Source: Apoderus coryli | Taxonomy: Eukaryota > Arthropoda > Insecta > Coleoptera > Attelabidae | Direction: 5' to 3' | DNA: 64,000 bases | Assembly (NCBI GenBank): GCA_911728435.2 | Contig: OU452203.1 | Coordinates: 14,405,651-14,469,650, forward strand | Shown here: positions 60,201 through 64,000 of the stretch, one piece after another | Layout: each line of letters opens with the position of its first letter | Numbering within the stretch: the stretch's first letter is position 1 | Made by a program: the position numbers and the translations under genes | The notes under the pieces: generated by a model | What the model saw: the letters and a program-made list of their open reading frames with translations, nothing else | The model's database searches: none | What the model was told of the DNA's origin: nothing

Positions 60201-61131
60201 ACTGACTTCCCGGTGGGACACCCGGTATTATAGATAAACATACGAAACAGGCACAACAGTCAAAGTATTAAAAGGTAGTTAATGTCGAGGTTGTGAATTC
60301 ACTGAATAAAGAGTTAGTGAGGAATTTGTGCAAGTGCCATATTGATCATTGCTTTGTTAAAAAACACAAATTAGTTAAATGAGTTGATTGAAAAAATGAT
60401 TTAGTAACTTTTTTAATATGAAACAGGTCTGCCCGCGGACATTATTTTGAACTTTACCTATTACACTTTAAACCAAAACACCACGTTTACTCACTTGGAA
60501 CTCGCTAGAGCAATTGGTGTTTCATATTTTTCACTAAACGGTGTATGAACTTTGATTAAACAAACGTTATGCGTTGGTGTTTTATTATTTAAAATGTTTC
60601 TCGAATAATTTGCATTTCTCATTATCGTTTCGACATCACGTTTAATGCCTCGTTGCCATTTTCTAGAGTTGCTCGCAATTTTTATGCGCTCCAAAGCGTA
60701 GATTTTAACTGTTTCACAACACTGGGCCGTTGTTAAAACCTAGAGCATTTTTTCTGTAAAATTCTCCTTAGACTAAGTTCAGATGCGCTACAAAACAAAA
60801 AAGCGCAACTTTGTATATAATCAAATCATACCCAGTATTTACTAATAATCGTTGTACCACAAACCAATACCATACGGTTGTTTTTGACCAAAACCAATGC
60901 TGCCATAAACTTATTAGCATTACTATTCAACTGTTGCTGTTTTGGACTCACTAAATGTGAGAATTGTCTATTTGGACCATATCGAAATTCATCGGAGAAT
61001 TCTGCATCGTTTTTACACAACTTTTTCGACTCCATAACCATGTTTACTAGCAGTATTAAGTTAGCCAGCGATAGCAGTACTAAGGTAAGTATTGTGACAC
61101 AGGAAACTGCTGCCATAGGTCCTTCAGACAT
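57289..61131 (-). CDS. Serine protease homolog (S1 family) with altered triad
   Basis: Four exons in phase: 60832-61131, 60495-60739, 57475-57713 and 57289-57422, giving 305 residues. The start at 61131 precedes a hydrophobic stretch (about residues 7-30, CVTILTLVLLSLANLILLV) that is either a signal peptide or a signal anchor. The S1 fold is visible: FMAALVLVKNNRMVLVCGTTIISKYWV (first barrel), LTTAQC where active enzymes have TAAHC, HNVCLIKV where they have HDIALLK, LGWSL, MVCAYK, CNYDSGGPL at the nucleophile and the C-terminal helix FTRMGYFEKWFQLVEK. So His57 is Gln and Asp102 is Asn, while Ser195 is kept. No activation cleavage motif (R-IVGG) is clear. It is expected to be non-proteolytic; a regulatory or binding role is inference. 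The 2.8-kb intron 2 holds nested inverted-repeat elements. Confidence 0.88.
59395..59450 (+). ncRNA. Hammerhead-like motif, GACGAAACGGCCGTC form
   Basis: TTGGTGA (59412-59418), GTC (59419-59421) against GAC (59429-59431) directly adjoining GAAA (59432-59435), palindromic ACGGCCGT (59435-59442), C. Stem II position is canonical here, but two core bases differ (C3 is T, A6 is G). An extra hairpin CGACTCA/TGAGTCG overlaps the 5' side. Confidence 0.35.
59630..60355. mobile_element. Foldback element with hammerhead-like motif, interrupted by a nested MITE
   Basis: The left arm (59661-59722) and right arm (about 60296-60352) are inverted copies sharing CACAAATTCCTCA, TAACTCTTTATTCAGTGAA and GCAATGAT. 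The left arm on the minus strand has CTGATGA (59745-59751), a five-pair stem II GGTGG/CCACC, GAAA, ACATGT (59719-59724) and a TCA/TGA stem I. Outside the left arm, GAAGAAGTAGTTCAT (59635-59649) is the reverse complement form of the ATGGACTACTTCTT tail. A separate MITE lies at 59907-60227 within it. Confidence 0.72.
59907..60227. mobile_element. MITE with TACCNGGTGTCCCACCGGGA ends
   Basis: The arms of about 115 bp are inverted and highly similar (for example ATCGATCGATTATGGAGAAA, CACTGTGGAACAATCTGAAA, GTAGTACGTAGGTC) around a spacer of about 85 bp. Arm identity is higher than in the surrounding foldback, so this is the younger insertion. A short GGGACACCCGGTAC end of the same type occurs in a Spt6 intron near 46321. 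Confidence 0.82.
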
Positions 61132-62164
61132 ATTTGGAATAGTTACTGAAACAATTTTGTACTAGCAAAACTCAAATATCGTTGATCATAGCTACTTACA
61201 TTATATATTCGAAACACACAGAAACTTATACAGTTTTTATGCAAATTAGTAGGCTACTGGGGAAATAGTTTTCATTGAGGTATATTTTTCTAATGAAATG
61301 AACTTGTTTGACCTATTGCTTGTAAATGCAATTAAACGCATTTAATTTTGTCACGAAAACCATAATTGGTGTATTAAAACGTATGTGTGAGTTTTCACTA
61401 AGTTTAAAAATGTTATAGTTTCAATAGAATTATGGTGGTATAACAATGGCGGATCCAGATGAGGGCACTAGGGGCAATAGCCCCCTGAGACTAAAAATTG
61501 TGTACGGCACTATATGTTTGAGGTAACACAAAACAGCAGTTAACAATTCTTTATTTAACTGGTCGGTAAATGAGCGGAAGTGCATAAAAGTCAAGTTTTC
61601 AATTCTTTTGTGTTTGTTTACAACTGTGCAATTCAGTAAGTACTCCCTTGACTTTTCCAGGAATTCTGTTATTTTTCAAAAATTTGGATGAATGATAAAA
61701 TTAACTTACCAAACTGACTTTTTTGTCATGAAGACGTTGCTGAATGATTTCATGGGGTTTCTATTGACCATATATTCCACAGTTTGAAGCATTTACTCCA
61801 CCATATTATGGGCCTCATCTGTTCATAAGCTATGGGCTAACCATTCGAGTTCAGATTCTATCTGACCAAATCTATGTATTGAAATATCATACCTACATAT
61901 ATACGTTATATATTAAAACATATTATATCATAATTTACCGTAAGAGTGTCCACATCTGATATATTATATTTTTAAGGGATTTCCTTTCGGAAACCCCCGA
62001 AACAAGTTGATTTTATTCCAAGAGGACATTTTTTAAACTGATTCATTGATATATGTAAGTATTAAATTGCGTGATTGGATTAAGTGCTCAAATTTCGACC
62101 CATTTACTTATCCAACTCCATGCACCACATGCTACAATTATTCAGATAATTTTATAAATAACAA

Positions 62165-62300
62165 TTTTTAAATGGCCCTGCAAAAGTCTAATGGAATTAA
62201 ATCTGGTGGTCTATGGTGCAGTACACTGCCGCCTTTGAATTTGGCTATTAATTTGGAGACGGAAGGATGATGATTTTTAGCAAGATGCCTTTCATTGAAG
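62165..62300 (-). pseudogene. IS630/mariner-type transposase scrap
   Basis: The minus-strand frame reads KFKGGSVLHHRPPDLIPLDFCRAI, matching the W-P-SPDLTPLDFFLW box of IS630-like transposases. The rest is unrecognisable. Confidence 0.4.
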
Positions 62301-62645
62301 AAGCTGTAAACCAATAAGTTGCTCAACAATCTAGAAGTTTCTCCTGAATCACCCTGTATCTTTATCTTTCACACTGTTATGAAAGAAAAACTAGCGTTTG
62401 TACTATTTGAACACCTTGTATAAAATTCTTATTGCTCTAATAAAATTAAATCGCAAATGCGCGACACATTGCCATCAAATCCTATTTCTTGTTGCTATTT
62501 TTATACACTATCTGTACAGACTCCATGGAAGTAAGGATAATTCAGTATCGTACACAAGTAAATTATAATTTAATGACTAATTGTTTGATTTTTGTTATCA
62601 TTCTAATAGATATTGTACCTATTAACATGTATATGTGAATCAGAA

Positions 62646-62703
62646 ACAATGTTTAAACATTGTAAGTAACAAGTTGTGTTGATTAATCAACACAACTTGT
62701 TAC
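62646..62703. repeat. Two adjacent perfect palindromes
   Basis: ACAATGTTTAAACATTGT (62646-62663, 18 bp) is followed after two bases by a 38-bp perfect palindrome at 62666-62703 (19-bp arms, no spacer; the arm starts GTAACAAGTTGTGTTGATT). Confidence 0.9.
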
Positions 62704-62972
62704 AGCACGATGGTTTTCTTCATTTATTAGATGTCTATTACACCATAGTTTTTATCTCGAATTCATTCCCTTAAATAGTAGGCGTTTACTTTAATATCGC
62801 TAAGAACTTGAGTTCTTAAGATGCGAAATCAAAGCCAACTTTTTTATATTCCCCTTAAAAATTCAGATCAAGATAACTCCCCATTTTCTTAAAATTAGGA
62901 CACGTTTGAAATACAATAACTTTCTGAAAATAATAATTTGCATTTATTTTATCTTATTCCAAATAATACAGC

Positions 62973-64000
62973 ATGTCCGCAAACTATGAAGATATTGTTG
63001 CTGAAGGTCAATGTGAAGTTTGTAAGAAGCCATCAAGCACGAAATGTTCATTATGCAAATTGGTGTATTACTGTTCGGCACAGCACCAAAAGGATAATTG
63101 GAAACTTCATAAGGATGCATGTAAACCGTATGAGGTAAAGTTTAGTACCAACTTTTTTTAATGTCGTTACATCTATGAAAGTAAACAATATTTTTACATT
63201 TTTAGATAACTCAATCAAAGGAAATGGGCAGGTTCGTCAGAGCAACTCGAGATCTTGAGGTTGGTGACGTAATTATGATTGATTCACCTTTGTTATTTGG
63301 ACCAAAGCATCATTCTTCTGACCAAATTCTTTGCGTAGGCTGCTGCAAGTAGGAGTATTATTTATAAATTAGTTTTCTTAGTTTTTAAGGATATACATTG
63401 CAGGAGGCTAAATTCAAATATATTAATCCAATGTCCAGAATGCTTTTGGCCTGTCTGTAATCTATCATGCGATGGTCTCAAAGCACCAAAACGACATGGA
63501 TTTGAGTGTCAAATTCTGAAACTTCGACCACCGAATCCCACGTCCAATTTTACTGATTATTACCGGTGAGAAATGCCTTCTTGTGTTTTCTATTGGGAGT
63601 ACTACTTATATGAATCAATTTCTTCTAACGATAGATATGATGTGTTGATTATAATAAGGGCTTTGGGTTTGCAAAAGCTCAATAAGAAGAAATGGGATAC
63701 TTTAATGAAGTTAGAACATCATATGAGTCAAAGAGGACCGAAGACCGAAATCTTCAAGTAAGTTTTCTTCATTTCTATTATGTTATGGGTAGCTGGGTAG
63801 TTGAATAAGTTGGTGTGAGTTGTTTATTTATAGGACTATTCAAGAGAAAGCTGATTTCTTACAAACTCATTATTTGAAACCATTAAAAGTTTATGAACAG
63901 GAGACAAATCAGTCAATCATACCAGAAGTTTCAAACGGCATAATACATAAAATCTATGGAATCTTAGACATTAACGTTAGTGAAATTAATGAAGACTTCG
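62973..64000 (+). CDS. SET and MYND domain protein (SmydA-like), 5' part
   Basis: Exons in phase: 62973-63134, 63206-63348, 63404-63565, 63635-63757, then 63834 to the window end, where the gene is cut. The ATG at 62973 leads straight into a MYND zinc finger: CEVCKKPSSTKCSLCK, YYCSAQHQKDNWKLHKDAC. The first part of a split SET domain follows (GRFVRATRDLEVGDVIM, PLLFGPKH), then a post-MYND cysteine-rich segment (CVGCCK, CPECFWPVC) and a helical region (RYDVLIIIRALGLQK, DFLQTHYLK). The layout matches the insect SmydA family of lysine methyltransferase-like proteins. The catalytic NH-SC motif of the SET core would lie beyond the window, so activity cannot be judged. Nuclear or cytoplasmic location is not indicated. 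Confidence 0.88.

Larger units (their letters stand above)
61132..62972. other. Intergenic between the protease homolog and the SET/MYND gene
   Basis: Two genes are divergent here. It contains a transposase scrap (62165-62300), two perfect palindromes (62646-62703) and a GGCGGATCC...GGGGCAATAGCCCCC patch near 61448-61485 that resembles repeat ends seen in many insects. No gene is seen. Confidence 0.4.

Noticed and set aside
61440..61500. Terminus of a hAT-type element (GGCGGATCC with runs of G and C)
   Set aside because: Only one end-like patch; no inverted partner or 8-bp duplication visible.
1..64000. CRISPR arrays, operons, bacterial promoters
   Set aside because: The window has spliced eukaryotic genes throughout and no regular direct repeats with unique spacers.

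Overview
The window is animal nuclear DNA, almost certainly from an insect. It is strongly AT-rich, its genes are split by many GT-AG introns, and it is full of decayed transposable elements. The gene set (two invertebrate-type lysozymes, a group XII phospholipase A2, a SET/MYND protein, a clip-less serine protease homolog) fits an insect. A beetle is my guess, but the sequence does not settle the order.

Layout, left to right. 565-2204 (-) is a six-exon mitochondrial malate dehydrogenase paralog that has lost its catalytic residues. 2.2-14.9 kb is repeat-rich: two foldback elements, several non-LTR retrotransposon fragments and a DDE transposase relic. 14876-17604 (+) holds the 3' exons of a RING-finger gene, with a transposon relic in one intron. 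17.6-26.2 kb is repeats: a 200-bp pentanucleotide array, a pogo/Tigger-like element and another foldback element. 26221-29580 (-) and 32548-37093 (-) are two i-type lysozyme (destabilase) genes in the same orientation. The first carries a Penelope-like reverse transcriptase relic in an intron. 37.1-43.1 kb is intergenic with a non-LTR fragment and a MITE. 43139-52903 (-) is a complete 25-exon Spt6 gene. Divergent from it, 54416-56938 (+) is a group XII secreted phospholipase A2. 57289-61131 (-) is a serine protease homolog whose intron holds nested inverted-repeat elements. 62973-64000 (+) is the 5' part of a SET/MYND gene cut off by the window end.

The eight genes do not form a pathway. Spt6 is housekeeping. 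The lysozymes, the phospholipase and the protease homolog are predicted secreted or membrane-tethered proteins. Three of the gene models (malate dehydrogenase-like, protease homolog, both lysozymes) lack residues normally needed for catalysis.

The most interesting pattern is not a gene. A structured motif recurs at about ten places on both strands. It consists of a short stem, CTGATGA, a variable hairpin, GAAA, a short palindrome ending in T, then a non-G base. This matches the layout of a hammerhead ribozyme core. It sits in the arms of foldback elements that also share a tail ending near ATGGACTACTTCTTTAAA. Since Penelope-like retroelements are known to carry hammerhead ribozymes and a Penelope-like RT relic is present here, I infer that these foldbacks are Penelope-derived terminal repeats in inverted pairs.
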